64,000 nt of DNA from Hypomyces perniciosus (lineage: Eukaryota > Ascomycota > Sordariomycetes > Hypocreales > Hypocreaceae). Below are positions 46,632 to 59,436 of the stretch, one piece after another. The stretch is from NCBI GenBank assembly GCA_008477525.1, contig SPDT01000009.1, positions 682,001 to 746,000 of the forward strand, written 5' to 3'. A program made the translations under genes and the position numbers. The notes beneath the pieces were generated by a model. It was not told where the DNA came from and made no database searches. It saw only the letters and a program-made list of their open reading frames with translations. The first letter of the stretch is position 1. Every line of letters begins with the position of its first letter.

Positions 46632-47003
46632 CACTTCCAATCTACGTTGTCCCTTCTCTTCAAAACGGATACGATGGCTAGAAGCGGTTGTAAACGCGAG
46701 GGAAGGTGAAGGAGAAAAAAGGGTTAACGCGAGCTTATGTGCCAATGTTTTTGTAGCATTATATACTACTTTCTAGATGCTAGAAGCAGCTCGTTCGAAC
46801 AACGCATTCATTTTTTATGTTTTGTGTTGAGCTTGAAGTTCTCTCCAACTCCACTATTGGAGCCGCTACATGATCGACACGTTTTACTGTGTTTTTGACA
46901 ACATGTATTTATTATGCCTGATTTTACGCGGTTTTCACATACAAAACGAAACTGGTTTTTGAATACAAACCCGCAATTAGATGTTTCTATATATATATAT
47001 GTA

Positions 47004-47471
47004 CAGTAGAGGCCGAAATGAATGTCCGCGATTTGCGTGTTTAGAAACTCTCTGGGCACGGACCAGACTGCTGCCTGCTGTACTGTAGCTTGTACTATGT
47101 ATAGAAGAACGTATATTAGGTTATTTGTTAGCATTGGCCTAATAAAGGCCATTTATGGCTTTTTAATGCTAAAATCGAGATTTTTATCCTTCTTATTCTT
47201 AAAAGTCAGGAACAGCAACTTAAAAACACAGCACTTCTGGATCTAAAGGTTTTTCTATTAACAAAGAGCCTAGAGCGACTTTCGGCAGTTTCTTGCCGTT
47301 CCCCTCTGTATAGCAATGGCGAAATTGTTCTTATGTAATGTTAGGTAAACATTAACAAAGCACGGTTAGGCTGTGTTTATAGAAGTATCGACTACAGAAA
47401 CCAGAGGTATGGTCTGTGCCTGGAAACTTTCTATACATATAAAATGTGGACACTCATTTCGGCCTCTACTG
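47004..47471 (-). mobile_element. MITE family 1, copy H
   Basis: TA-flanked, same orientation as copy C, ends CAGTAGAGGCCGAAATGAAT and the complement of CAGTAGAGGCCGAAATGAGT. It abuts a TA microsatellite (46987-47000). Confidence 0.92.
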
Positions 47472-47743
47472 TACATGATGAGCCATATTCAGCGTGCGTT
47501 GTGACATTGAAATGTGGACACTGAACCCAGTCCTCAACGTAAACTCCAATCCCTCTGGACATGGAGTTTGATGCAGTTTGGAAGCCTCTGACAATTTTCT
47601 AGGGTTCCAAGGGAGGCATTTAATCGAACCGGGACCGAATTTGGACACCATTTTTGCCCATTTTCCCAAACTCGACGAAAAACCACATGAATATTCGGCG
47701 CATTTATCGGAAAGTTTTTATATAAAAGCATTTCGAGTTTGAG

Positions 47744-48283
47744 ATGTTAGATGTTACCTATAAAATTAACAATGAGGATCTGACCAACATGTTGAATGGG
47801 AAGTCTCCACTTGTGGCAAGGCCAACGACAAATAACGTGGATACAGAGACTGTGGAATTTTTCTGCAGGGCGATTTACCAGTTAGAAAGCAAGTTGTATC
47901 AGCTAGAAAGTGATTTGAATGCTCAGCGGCTAAACAACAACAATCTCCTGCTGGAGAACAACTATCTCATATTACAAAACGACAATCTCGTGGAATACTT
48001 AGGCTGCGTCAAAGATCTTTTGGATCAGAAAGCGCTACAGGGAGAAATTGAACTAGACAATCATAAGGCGACACTCGTGGAAATGACCAAAGCACTTAGT
48101 GAGAAGGATTACACCATCGAGTCTCAGGCTAAAGAGATAGAGAGTTTGCGACACGGAAAGTTTGTGGTCGGTCATCCTACGTCAGGCTTCGAAGGTCAGA
48201 ATTCCGCAAAGGAGTACACTTATGAGCAGATTTGTGAACAAATTTCGGAGGGAAAAAAGCGAAAACACTCTTGCATATCTTAA
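47744..48283 (+). CDS. Small coiled-coil ORF, 179 residues
   Basis: ATG at 47744 with a TATATAAAAG box about 20 bases upstream. Residues 40-95 are an Asn/Leu-rich coiled coil (QLESKLYQLESDLNAQRLNN), followed by a second helix (about 105-135) and a basic C-terminus (GKKRKHSCIS). No family recognised. One of four similar-sized orphan ORFs in the window. Confidence 0.5.
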   Translation: MLDVTYKINNEDLTNMLNGKSPLVARPTTNNVDTETVEFFCRAIYQLESKLYQLESDLNAQRLNNNNLLLENNYLILQNDNLVEYLGCVKDLLDQKALQGEIELDNHKATLVEMTKALSEKDYTIESQAKEIESLRHGKFVVGHPTSGFEGQNSAKEYTYEQICEQISEGKKRKHSCIS

Positions 48284-49059
48284 TCCCTCAACCAGAGTAC
48301 CAATGAACTGCCATATGAGGAGGTTGCTCTAATAAATTTCATCACTTTCTTTTGGTATACATAACCTTGCTAGAGGACTAGCATGAATCATAAAGCATCT
48401 AGTGAGCATACATTAATAGTGAAAGAAATATCTTTCTCACCTTAAATCGTCAGAAAGCCATCCCCTAACGTCATTAATTCACTTCAGCTATCTTTTTTTC
48501 CGTGACCAACACCAAGATGCCTCACCGAATGAATTTCCCCAACCCAACTCCCCGTTACCTTTCAGCCGCGGGCCTGTGCTGGGAAGGTGCAGCACAACCA
48601 ACAACAGCTAGCTGAATGATGTCAACATCAGTAATGGAACTACATCACGGTATAATCCGTACATTCCAACGAACATTCCTTCATTCCAAGCCACAACTAG
48701 CAACAACAGCCGGATCGTAAATCAATGATGAATGGACTAATCTAGTTGAGAACCCGGATGGTCCAGATCAATTGGTTATCTAGTTTTCATGTATTTAAGC
48801 AGCAGCTTTTCCCACCTCACTTGGGACCAGCAAGAGTGTCGAATTCAGTCATTTCCAATCCACTTATGAGCCCTCATACTGTTGATCTGTGGTTGATAGA
48901 TGATACAGTGGGGTTTAACAACTAGGGAGATTCGTCTGAGAGGCCTACACATTGAGGCCCCGCTTGCTTACATGGAGACAAGCCCTGATAACAAGAATCA
49001 CGGAATTTCATGCAAAATCGCATCCCTATAGGCTGGGATGTACATTAAGGGATGTACTG
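48284..49059. other. Intergenic, no gene
   Basis: Only short frames; no repeat end recognised. Confidence 0.4.
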
Positions 49060-49341
49060 AAAGCAATATTTTGTCGAGAGGGAAATGCATGCACACACAC
49101 ACACACAAACCACACCCAAGCGAACTTATAGGTAGAGCGTGCGGTAGCGCGGCTAATAGAACCACGAAGCGGCTAGAGATAATACATAAAAGACACTGCG
49201 GATCATTCTGTCATGATGCCGACAGCCAGATTGAACGATCTCTGGCTCCCTAGCTTTCCAGAGCCCGTGACTGACAAGTTAGGGTTGGAGAGTTGAAGAG
49301 GAAGAAGGTTAGTTTTGATTAAACTAAGACTACTTGCTTAT
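49060..49341 (+). repeat. Host repeat, left part of copy 2
   Basis: CA microsatellite (about 49092-49106) followed by AAACCACACCCAAGCGAACT; aligns with 34390-34650. The LINE at 49342 interrupts it; the rest follows at 50229. Confidence 0.75.
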
Positions 49342-50213
49342 TGTTTGTTTGTTTGTTTTATTATTTGCGTCCACTAAGTAAGCTAGTTACATGAATCCAC
49401 ATCTGGGCAATAGGACGTTAGGAGCCAGCAGCTCGAAGCCGCCGTTCGCTAAATTTCAATTTACAAAGGAAAAAGGGTCAATTGTGGGGTGTCAATCTGA
49501 TTCAGTTAGGAGGGGACCGTATGGGTTTGTTTCATCCACCAGTTTCTGGAAGTCTCTGCTTCCTGAGGTCCAAGTAAGTGCGAGAGGGGGGTTTCCTCCG
49601 GTGGGATGTCTGGTAGAAAGGGTCTGACCATCCTGCATTCCGCGAAGTGACCTTGTTCTCTGGGTTCGCCGCATCTGCAGGCGGGTCTCGTGTCGTGTCC
49701 GAACCGTTCGTGATATTCTTGAAAGTCGCCGTGTCCCGACCTCTCCGCCAGTAACCTGTGCAGGACGGGGCGCGGGAGTTTCAGCTCTGGTGGGGACCTT
49801 GGGGCTCCGAGTCCCCAGCGTTCGTAGCAGTCCGGAGCTTTGGCAAGCCAGTCTTGTTCCTGCACTTCGGCAATCTTTTCTTTGACCCATCTTCTGATGT
49901 GCGTGAATGTCGCCCAGTTCTGCGGGACGGCGGGGAGGGCGGCGCCTTGTTTAGCAAGCCGGTCGGCTTGTTCATTGCCCATGACATCCTCGTGTCCGGG
50001 CACCCACGAGAAATGGGTCGTGCAGGGGAGGATGTCTTGTGCCAGTTTCTGGAAGCGCATGTACGCTCCTTGCATGGAGGGGGGGGGGGGGGCTTTTTAT
50101 CGATGCGTTGGCTGACCGGATGGTCTCTGTCCAGTCCCGCGAACCTTGCCGCGCATCTGAGGCGAGCTTGGGCCAGGGCAACGCTGGCTGGGGGAATCCC
50201 AGATTCTCTGTGC
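49342..50213 (-). mobile_element. LINE copy 3 with internal deletion
   Basis: Reads on the minus strand, (AAAC)n-type tail at 49342-49360, bounded by a 15-bp duplication AGACTACTTGCTTAT at 49327-49341 and 50214-50228. The RT thumb piece (50213-50100) is followed by the last part of RNase H (GHEDVMGNEQADRLAKQGAA) and the CRCGEPREQGHFAEC knuckle. About 450 bases known from copy 1 (12215-12640) are missing; a C-run of about 14 (G-run at 50078-50091 on the plus strand) sits exactly at the joint. Confidence 0.93.
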
Positions 50214-50228
50214 AGACTACTTGCTTAT

Positions 50229-51580
50229 CTTTTATAGCTAAAAAAAGAGATGCATGTGCGTTGGACATGTTAGTTAGTCTCAACAAAATATATGCGGGAT
50301 TGACTTGATATGTTTGGACAGCATGACTGAGAGAGCTAAACAGAACTTCTACACTGGAAATACCTCTTAAACTCTCCCTGAAAATCGAAGTTGAAACTCA
50401 AATGGCTGAAAAGTTCAACAAGCTGACGGTCTTACGTTATGCCACTGGGTGTAGTCAGCATTCTTCATACAACATAGGGCCAAAAAGGTATCTAAGGCTT
50501 GACTCCTCCTGTTGACTGCTCTGTGTGTTGGCTACGTTTGAATTCTCTTTTATCATGACCTTTCCCCCTACCAGCCAATCTATAGTGCCTAGGAAACAAC
50601 ATACGATCAGTTGATATCCGCCCCAATGCACCTGACCGAGCCCTCCCTTACAATATCCTATGTTTCAACCGCCCTCAACAACAAGACCTACTGTGTCCGA
50701 CAGACAGCGCATGCCTGATCATCAGATGGCACCATCCCTGTAATGTGACTCCTGTTATATTTGAACTCTTGTATGAGCCATGTCTTCATGTATGTACTCC
50801 TGGCAGTACATATTATACACAGTATCAATGTTCATTGAAATCGGATGCCTTAATTTAGACTCCCCGAATACATGCACTATCGTACAACATGATTGCGGCC
50901 ACGCGCTTTATTTCGCCGGGAGTTGCTGTAGATCGTGCCTAGGAAATGTTTGAAAGCTACCGTAGAGCATAAACCGTCACCTCAGTCTCGACTATCTCAT
51001 TAGCTACTATCGGTTTCATCTGCACATGGTAATGCTTTTCGCATAATTCATACTGGTTTTAGATTGGCAGTGCTTACACGTAAATGTGCTTAGTTAAGAT
51101 GCAGTGTCACAACGTGCGAATAATTATGTACGTCAATTCTTAAAAAATGAGATCTCGCAAAGGAATTACGACTACACCATCGTCACCTATATGTTAAGCA
51201 GGTATTTAATAACCAAGGTTAATTCTCTGAACTTCAGCAAGTCCTATTCAATCCCCATTATCGAGTACACTTTTAAACTGTTTACTTCGCCCGGGAAACT
51301 CACATGGTCCTTGTCCATCATCCAATACCCGCCGTCAGCTTTTTCTTCTGTTGGTTGTGTGAATTTGGCTGTTACGTAGTGACGCTGACATAGATAGTTC
51401 TTTCTTAGAATAGGCTCTTGTGTCTAACAACCACTATTAGCTGTATTACCCATGAAGTGTTAGTCACGGTGTTATAGATTATTCCCGTATATAAACGCTT
51501 AATTAGCAGTTCATAGTACTAGGCATTTACTGAGCTTCCTTTTCCAATATAGTACATCAATATACTGCGAATACCTTGAT
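50229..51580. other. Right part of host repeat copy 2, then intergenic
   Basis: 50229-50290 continues the host repeat. From 50300 I see no confident gene. On the minus strand around 51380-51250 a short frame (AKFTQPTEEKADGGYWMMDK) looks protein-like but is soon stopped; on the plus strand an ORF of 91 codons overlaps it. Confidence 0.4.
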
Positions 51581-52063
51581 ATGTTTGGTGAGTGCGACGT
51601 CGTTGATTGGGGCACGGAGTCTGAGGGGAGCTTGGACGAACATGACACCAATGTCTCAGGCACTGTCTCTGCGGACAGAAGACTAAGCATAAAACAAGAC
51701 ATCAATGACGCCAGCATCCGCCAAGGCGATTCTAAAGAGAGGGGTACTATTAATTCAAATAATAGTGGACTTGGTCAAGACAGCATTCCTCAAGACAAAA
51801 ACACGTCAACGCTGAAAAGGAAGAGAGCACTATACGCCCCTTCATCACGAGAATGCACAACGACCCAGGTGGCTGTATCCGCCTCCAGTGCGGGCCCGGA
51901 CCCGGACGGATCCGGAAGCCCCATAATCGGCCTAACCGAACGGCTCGTGGAACAGAACGAGACCATTATTGGTCTTTTGAAGGACTTGGTTGCGGTGTCC
52001 GAGGGCTGGGTTAGTCCCGGATTCGGGTATGGGAGGCGAGAATTAGATCCTCGTTGCCGATGA
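51581..52063 (+). CDS. Small Ser/Asp-rich ORF with short helical C-terminus, 160 residues
   Basis: ATG at 51581. The N-terminal 110 residues are polar and disordered, with LKRKRALYAP as a possible nuclear signal. A helix near residues 125-150 (LTERLVEQNETIIGLLKDLV) could form a coiled coil. No family recognised. Confidence 0.45.
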   Translation: MFGECDVVDWGTESEGSLDEHDTNVSGTVSADRRLSIKQDINDASIRQGDSKERGTINSNNSGLGQDSIPQDKNTSTLKRKRALYAPSSRECTTTQVAVSASSAGPDPDGSGSPIIGLTERLVEQNETIIGLLKDLVAVSEGWVSPGFGYGRRELDPRCR

Positions 52064-53140
52064 TGACTAGTACAAGGATTTGTCTCCCGGGTCCGGGGCA
52101 ATGAGGTTATCGGTCCGATATGCCCATCAATATATCTGGGTTTTCGGGCAGCGCAACAATGTCAGAGTTGTTATACCAAGGTCCTAGTTGCGTTTCAATC
52201 CTCCAATCATTGGTTTTATTCTGTTATCTCTGTGGACCTACTTTTCTATTTCAACATATTGATGTAATTAGTAGCGAGGCTTGAAGAAATCAAGGAACCA
52301 CGTGCTACGAACCAACAATCCGCGTACGATTATTTGTATACTACATACTGTGTGGATTACAAAGGTTAGCATGGTACAAACTATCCTTTATACAGTGCTG
52401 ATATGCCCATATTAAATCAGGTAGCAAAAAGATGCTTGTCGGTCTTGTGTTGCTGATGTTTCTTCAAGGCTCTTACGCAACGTTGCAATGATACTGGAGT
52501 CTCGGCAAGGGAAAGTGATTTCATCCCGAAGACCCATCCATGCAATGACTTACGGTCAGGGCTTGCAGGACCCATAAACTTTGAGACCAAGATGCCCCAA
52601 AGGATTACGAGGATACGTACAGTCCAATATGCAGAAGCAACACAGGGGGCCGACAGTGTGAATTTGATTGTCGCCTCGATAATCTTGGAAGACATATCAC
52701 CCTTTAATTGCGAAAAGGGGTGAATGTAGGTGACAAGGAACATAACAAAGACCGGCCATGAGCCGCAAGACAGACGAGGCAATCCAGCATCCAATCACAC
52801 CGAAAATCGGCTAGGAGCTTACTGGGGCATATGAGCTTACATCCATTCAAGTGTTCCTTCCCACAGCCAATCAAATGCGAACAGGGCACTCCTGCTATCG
52901 GTCATTAATGTTGAAAAGAAAGGGAGCTTAAGGCCCCTACCCGACTGGAATTTCTGCTCGCTGAGCAAATGGTATCTCTTGTCAGCACGATGTTAAAATC
53001 CACACCGATTGCAGACAAAAGTCTTATAAAGTGCAATGTTACCAATGTACCATACTGTCAGATCAGCTCTATCTGGATGAGGTAGTTGCTTGCGATTGGT
53101 GGCTGGTTTAGAAGGGCGAGCAAGTAGGTAAAGTTTATGT
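52064..53140. other. Intergenic, no confident gene
   Basis: A minus-strand ORF (52794-52417, 125 codons) has a hydrophobic middle but no family; it may be chance. No repeat end recognised. Confidence 0.35.
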
Positions 53141-53327
53141 CCAAAAGTATCCGAAAAGTCTTAATATATATATATAATCAGTAGATATACACTATTTATA
53201 TAAACTTTTGCATTTATATATAATATTAATGCTGTTATTTAGGCTTAAAAATGACATATTCTCCCTATCCACTGTAAGCCCACTGTAATCCACTATAACC
53301 GATTTTTTCGTGCTCGGATACTTTTGG
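53141..53327. mobile_element. Short AT-rich MITE with 14-bp perfect ends
   Basis: CCAAAAGTATCCGA at 53141-53154 and its exact complement at 53314-53327 enclose about 160 very AT-rich bases with a (TA)n run. The repeat may extend outward imperfectly. Target-site duplication unresolved. No coding sequence. Confidence 0.75.
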
Positions 53328-54011
53328 CACCTTATTGTACATGGAGCATTACGCTAAAGCTAAGGAAGCTATAGGTTTTAGTGAAATGACATAAAATAAC
53401 ATAGAAAGAGTGGATTGTCTTCTATCGAAAATTGCAAGTAAACGGTGGATGGTCCGGCATCCTTATATAGAAGGTACATAGGAAATGGCGCCGCTAAGCG
53501 CACTACAAAAGGTCCCTGTGGAGTCACTGTCAGTAGTTCTTTTACGGTGGTTTGCCCCCTCGCACCCTTCCCTATCCTTGTGAGATGTGTGTCTCCCCTC
53601 TATCGCAGTCACAAGCAGACATGGCCACGGAGTAGATACCTCCGTACGTGATGTGCGGCTAATAACCGGGGAGCATCTTCGGTTTACACGCACTCCAAGA
53701 TCTTTGTTAAGATATCTTTTTGGGGGTAGTCTTGGTAGACCCTTTCTAATGCGAGGATTCACTACGATACTCTAGTTTTGCACGCACCCTTATTATAGCG
53801 AGGCGAAACAGGGAAAATAGTGGCCCAGTGCTTTAGCAGCCTCACTCTCAGCTGACCTCCCAATAGATTCGTACCTTACTGAGGACTTCTCTATATAGTA
53901 TTAATGCGAGTCTAGGGTCTCGTTAGGATTACTCCCTTCGCATGGGGAGTGATTTCGTGTGCAGCAACATATAGGTGAAATTTCCGCCGCCACAAGATAA
54001 CACATAGTGTC
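53328..54011. other. 3' flank of metalloprotease gene
   Basis: A short unassigned ORF on each strand (53445-53762). From about 53900 the sequence probably is the 3' UTR of the metalloprotease gene. Confidence 0.4.
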
Positions 54012-57000
54012 TCATAGTTTTGTGTCCAGTTCTTCGTACTCACTGAGGTCCTTGACTGGACGAGCACCAATGCTTGCCAAAAGGCCGGCCTTGTACTGCC
54101 AGGGATCGGTAATCTCCACAGCAGAATCCACGGCTGAAACACCGTCGGCTGCCGCTTTGGTCAACCCTAATTCCTTCACTTGGGATATGATCGAAGTTCG
54201 CTTATCTACAGAAAGCTCACGCTCCTCCTTGAGATATCCATCCAGAACATCGAGGCACTGTCGCTTCTCCGACGGGACATCATCAAGTCCCAGGTTTTGC
54301 AACAGCTCGGTGACCTTCGAGTCCAACTCCCCAGCTCCGCGAGCATACATATGAACTGATATACGTGCTCGGGTATTGGATAATGGAATAAAGTACTTGT
54401 TATAGAAACTTGACATCTCAGCTTTGGTAATTGACATTATATAGCTAACATCATGTTGGGCTATTTGTCAATCAAGTTAGTAAAAGTATATTTCTCTTGG
54501 TTGGAAACAGGCAGTGTGGAGGAAGGCAAAAGAGTAAATCAATCACATGTTACGCACCTTGCTCAAAGTCGTAGTATTCGCTTGAAATTTGGTCCCAGTG
54601 CCTCGAGGTCTCCTCGTCCAGGTTCATGGGCTTCTCAAGCCGTTTGAACTTCAAGCTTAGTTTGTGGGATTCAAATTCGTCATCTGCCATGTTCTGAAGG
54701 GCGTCGCCAAACTGAACCAAGAACACTTCGATGCGCTTGTCCAGATAGTCTGGAGTTCTCTCACCCTGAACTAAGAATTGGAAACCGCATGTAGTGGCGA
54801 AAGATTCCATGGTTGCAAAAACAACGTATCCAAGTTGCTCCTTGGTCCTGAGCTGATCAAATGCGGGCTCGCCGATCATCTGCTCGATCAACAAAGTTTT
54901 TGCACGAATCTCGCGATCACCCTTATCACCGATGTAAAGCCATGTCTCGACACAATGGTTGACATTTTCTGGATCTTTGAGTGTCTTTTTGTAGACATAG
55001 TTTGACCCAGGAGGCAGAATGAGCGACCGGATAATAGGCCACTGCGACTTGGGCAGCACACGCGGCTTCAAGGTGGCCTCAACCATGTCGGTCACCGCAA
55101 GAGCGTCCCCCTTGTCCATGTTGCCATGAACGTACACTTCGATGTGCATCTGAGCTAGCATCTCCTTGTGAAACTGTCGAACGGTATCAATGGTGATGCC
55201 TCGAACCACTACAGCTAGCTCCTCCACCAAGTAGTTACGCTCCGTGTTGAGCCATAATAAGTAACCGCCCACCTGCCGATATGAAAACTGAAGCTGCCAA
55301 TTATCGTATTCTTGAATAAGATGTTCTTTGACAATATCGAAGCCTTCGTCTTTAATTTCAACGTTGCGGAAAGTGAGATAGATTTGTTCCAGAAGGACGA
55401 GAAGTTTGTCGTTGTATCCGGAAATCATCAGGTGAAGGCCACGAGAGTCGCGAGACACGGTATACTCAAACCCAGCAACTTTTGCATCGTAAAATTGCCC
55501 CTCAATAGCAACCTGGACAATCTCTGCAAAGATTCTCGCCTTGACATAGTTTTCTGCGGATGCGCAGATGAGGGGGCTCTTTAAGCTCACAATAACGTTG
55601 GCCTTGGGGACCCAGAAAGTATCGTCCTTCTTCCACCAAGTCCGAGCCTCTGTGTTGTTCCTCAGGATAACTGGTGCCAATGCTGGCTCCGCAACATCCT
55701 TCTTCTCCACTTCGAGCTTGTTAGGGATAAAGTTGTTTTTATGAGGGAGGCGAAGTTCAGGCAGGCGCTTCTCGCGAGGAGTTTGGACAGTGCGCTTCCA
55801 TTCCTCCATGAGATCATCGGGAATCGTCTCGTGCCGGTATTCCGTGCCATACCATTCCTCCTTCTTGTCCCAGCTACCGGGGAAAGTGCATGAAACAATA
55901 GATAGACGAAGATTGTCGGGTCGAAGCGTGGCTAGACCATGCTCGATAAGTTTCGGGCCAAAAGTCCGCAGACTCGGGCCGCTCAGCAACCATTCCCGCG
56001 GCAGAGGCTTTTGCATCACAGAACTAATTCTGCTTGTGAAGCCGCTAGCGGGCATTTTTTGGCGAAATTTGAAGTCCACATCGGCCATTACCTTCAGTTC
56101 CTGGAAAATCCATTCTTGGGGAGGAGCCTCACGAAGTAGGGAGACATATTGGAAGAAGATCTTGACAATCTCTATGTAGTTCTTTAAGCCCTAGTTTGAA
56201 AAAAAGAAATCGTTAGTAAATAGCTTGGACACTCGATGGGTTGTAACATACCTCTTCGGTCAGCTGAATTTGCACCTTAAAGACACCGGGTGTGCCAGGG
56301 CAGATGGGATAGGCGCCGGCAGAGAGACTATTTGCCCACCCATTGTTTTTGATGTATGACATGATGCTTCCGGGGCCCTCATGGCCAATAAGGTGGGCAA
56401 TGTATATGCTGGGCTGGGACTCAAACAAGTCCTCCTCGTCTATATATGGGAATTCTATATTTAGTTGCCTTAAATCCATGATGGGTTTCGCAAACCACTG
56501 GACGCCAATTTCTCTTTTTCCAAACGGGACCTCGTCTGTCCATCTGTTTGGTGGCAGGTTCTTGTTGACGACCCCAGAGAAAAACTCGACGGCCCATTTT
56601 TGGAGTACATCCAAGGGCTCCTGCCCTAGGATCACGAGCTTCATGCGGTTGGCAGAGTAGTGCTTGTTATAGAATTCGATGAACTTGTCCCTCACATTGA
56701 CCCCGATGGCCTCAGGAAGGGTCTTGAGGACATGCAAATTGCCCGTATCAAAGCGACTGTAGGGATGGGCTGGATTTGACAAGGATTTGTTCAGCTGTTC
56801 AAGGCGATCTTCGTCATTTCGTAGATACATATTGTTTTCGGAATCAACAGCCTTGAGTTCCCTATCCAAAGTACTGGACAAGAATAGCGGCTCAATGAAG
56901 AATTGCGCAAATCGGTCGAGCGCCTCACGCAGCGGTGACGGGTTGATATCCGAGGGCTCTTCATCATTGGCTGACTTAGCGGCAACCTCGAAGTAGAAGT

Positions 57001-57396
57001 TGGTGGACGTCCTGGCAGTGTAGGCGTTATAGGTGCCTGAATTGGCCGACACATATTGCTGATATTCATTCTCGGTGGGAAATTTCTTTGTGCCCATGAA
57101 TAGGAGCTGGTGGCATCACAATGTCAGCTAATCGTGGGGAAACCGGGACTGGCGGGGGGTTTGTGAGAATATCTTACATGCTCTACAGCGTGGGCCATGC
57201 CTGGCATACCATCTTCGTCACTGAAGTTTCCAACATTGACGTCGAGGGCAGCACTGGCCTTGTCCGTCCCCTTGTCGTGAACCAACAGAACCTCAAGCTC
57301 GTTCGGCAGACGGATTACGCGATAGTTGCGGTCATCGAGGAACGGCTTCTCAAGGCAGTCTGTCAAGAGGACAGGCGACGTCGTCTTGAGACCCAT
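54012..57396 (-). CDS. STE23: Insulysin-type M16 metalloprotease (Ste23-like)
   Basis: Four exons: 57396-57178, 57106-56252, 56190-54558 and 54460-54012, all with GT..AG introns, give 1051 residues, normal for the family. The zinc motif HAVEH (inverted HxxEH, residues 69-73) ends exon 1 and is followed by LLFMGTKKFPTENEY in exon 2. The third ligand is the Glu of ELKAVDSENN (about residue 163). The second half includes LRTKEQLGYVVFATMESFAT and FLVQGERTPDYLDKRIEVFL, characteristic of the clam-shell insulysin fold. In yeast Ste23 and Axl1 process the a-factor precursor and peptides; a similar role is likely. The protein ends in TKL, close to a peroxisomal PTS1. Start: first in-frame ATG before the conserved KPFLDDRNYRVIRLPN block. 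All frames are open. Confidence 0.96.
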
Positions 57397-59436
57397 GGTT
57401 TGAACAAGAAATATGGCCAGGTATTGACAGTGTTGTCAGAGGACGACGGAACGAGAAATATCGGTGATACCGCAGGGTAATCCGAGGTTGTAGCGAAAGG
57501 TTGGTCTGAGTATGAACATGAGATTGGAATGGCCCTCTTTATAGGCGGCTAGAAGATACAAACGCCTTATCTGATAGCTTCGTACGAAGAGGTCGGTGGA
57601 CCTGAGTACTGATACGCCTTCCGTGGCTGCAGCCACTCACCAGGGGTATTCGGTGAGAGCAGTACTACGAGTACTTGTAAACAATGCATTATTCCACAAT
57701 GTCCGGCGAAAGGACTATACTACTTTGCTACTTTAACGCATTGCCAATAATAGAACCAGGAACTGGACTGTGCAATAAAATATCTTTATAATGTATTGGG
57801 GAGCTCAGTTATTGTAGTTGCCACTGAAAGGATACTACGGTATCGTAACCTTGGTATTTGACCTAACTTTGGGTTGCTGAGCAAACTCAAAACTATGAAC
57901 ATATACCTAGTGGCCCCCATCAGCCTGATCACCGATTAAACAATAAGAAGGTGAGACAGAGTAAGGCTGCTTGGATAATAGTCAATTGCATCGAGGGCGC
58001 TTTCGACAGAAGAGATCTGTATTTGGATCGACAAGTACATGCATAGCTCATCCTACTGTTAGCGATGGCGTTCAAGAGCGGGCCAGAGCTCCACCACACA
58101 CACCTACGACCGCAAATTTACGTTCACCTTCTAACAATTCCGGTAGCTAAGCGGAAGGTGTACAGTGTTAAAACCATGGAAGAATACGTCATCAAACATC
58201 CCCTTGCCATAAAGCTCCTCTGAGGTGGGCATATCCTTCGCTCTCTGGCGCACTACCCAGGGTACAGCTATATCAATGATCTCTCACCTGGGAGGGGGTG
58301 GCCAAAAAACCATTAATGGAATTCGTGTGTCTCGAAAGCCGAAAGGGTAAGTGTGTACTACGTTTACGCTGTTTGTTGCTCATTTTCACGCTACTCTACA
58401 GCTAGTCTTGGCAGAGCACTGCGGACCAAACACGGCTGGGTTCAAGCTCCTACTCCGTACCCTATTCAGAAAAGGGGCTCGGCTGCACATCACATTATCG
58501 TGCTCGTAGATCCTAGAATTGATTCAACGCCAAGCTTCACACTGTTGAGTGACTTGTCGGAAAGCCACAACTGAAACTCGACATCCCCACCTTGATGTGT
58601 AGGCGGTGAATCGCCTAACGCGAGCACATACTGTAGGTGTGGAAGGGTGCAGGTATGGAAGCTATGGTGAACGGCTAATTTTATGTGTTGTAAAGAGGTG
58701 TAATGACTCGAACTCTCTTAGTGTGGTTGGCTTATGTAGATAATCCTATGGAGATGGCGGGCGCCGAGAACTCTGCAGGTGTTGTTGGGCGCGGCCAGTA
58801 TACACCCAACGGCACTGTACCCTGCTGGTCAAGAGATTGATGTCACATCACGGAATACAGCTGGACACAAGTGGGCGGTAATGCATATCACATCAACTAA
58901 ATATATAATACACCATCGATGTATCGATGATGTCGTGTCCCGATTCGACCTTGCTCGGCACGGCCTTGTCATCACATCAAGAGTCATGGTCCCGATGAGT
59001 TCTCATTCGGGTTTGACGTAAGGTTTGGGGCTTTAAATCTGGCGTCTCGGTCTGCTTTTTCGTAATCTGTATGAACTAAAGGACTTCTTAAGCATCGAGA
59101 GGTGGAGGTACCACAGCTCAGTGAGCTGAGCTCACATGACAATAATAATACATACAAATAAAGAGTTATCAAACAAGAGGCCCTCCTTGGGAACGGCCAT
59201 CGAGCTCTCATGCCGCAGCATGGCTCCCAGAAATCCAGGGGATATACTTTGTAAGATCAAAACACCAAGTCTACTTGTTTGACGCATAGAGAGGGGGATT
59301 CTGGACGTGTATGTGACTGGATTAGCCTATAATAGAAAGCCCTGAACCAGCCACTGTCGAGATAATTGTTCTTGACAGTTGTTGTGTACAAGGCCACAGC
59401 CTATCCGAACCACTGAACCTCCGAACCGCTCAATGA
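57397..59436. other. Intergenic, 2 kb, no gene
   Basis: Begins with the promoter of the metalloprotease gene. Between 57700 and 59400 I find only short frames and no repeat ends. Confidence 0.4.

Noticed and set aside
46987..47000. TA microsatellite as an origin or regulatory site
   Set aside because: It only borders a TA-targeting MITE; nothing else supports a role.
47022..47246. ORFs beginning SAICVFRNSLGTDQTAACC-like (also at 23155)
   Set aside because: They recur only because the MITE recurs; they start inside the terminal repeat and are not genes.
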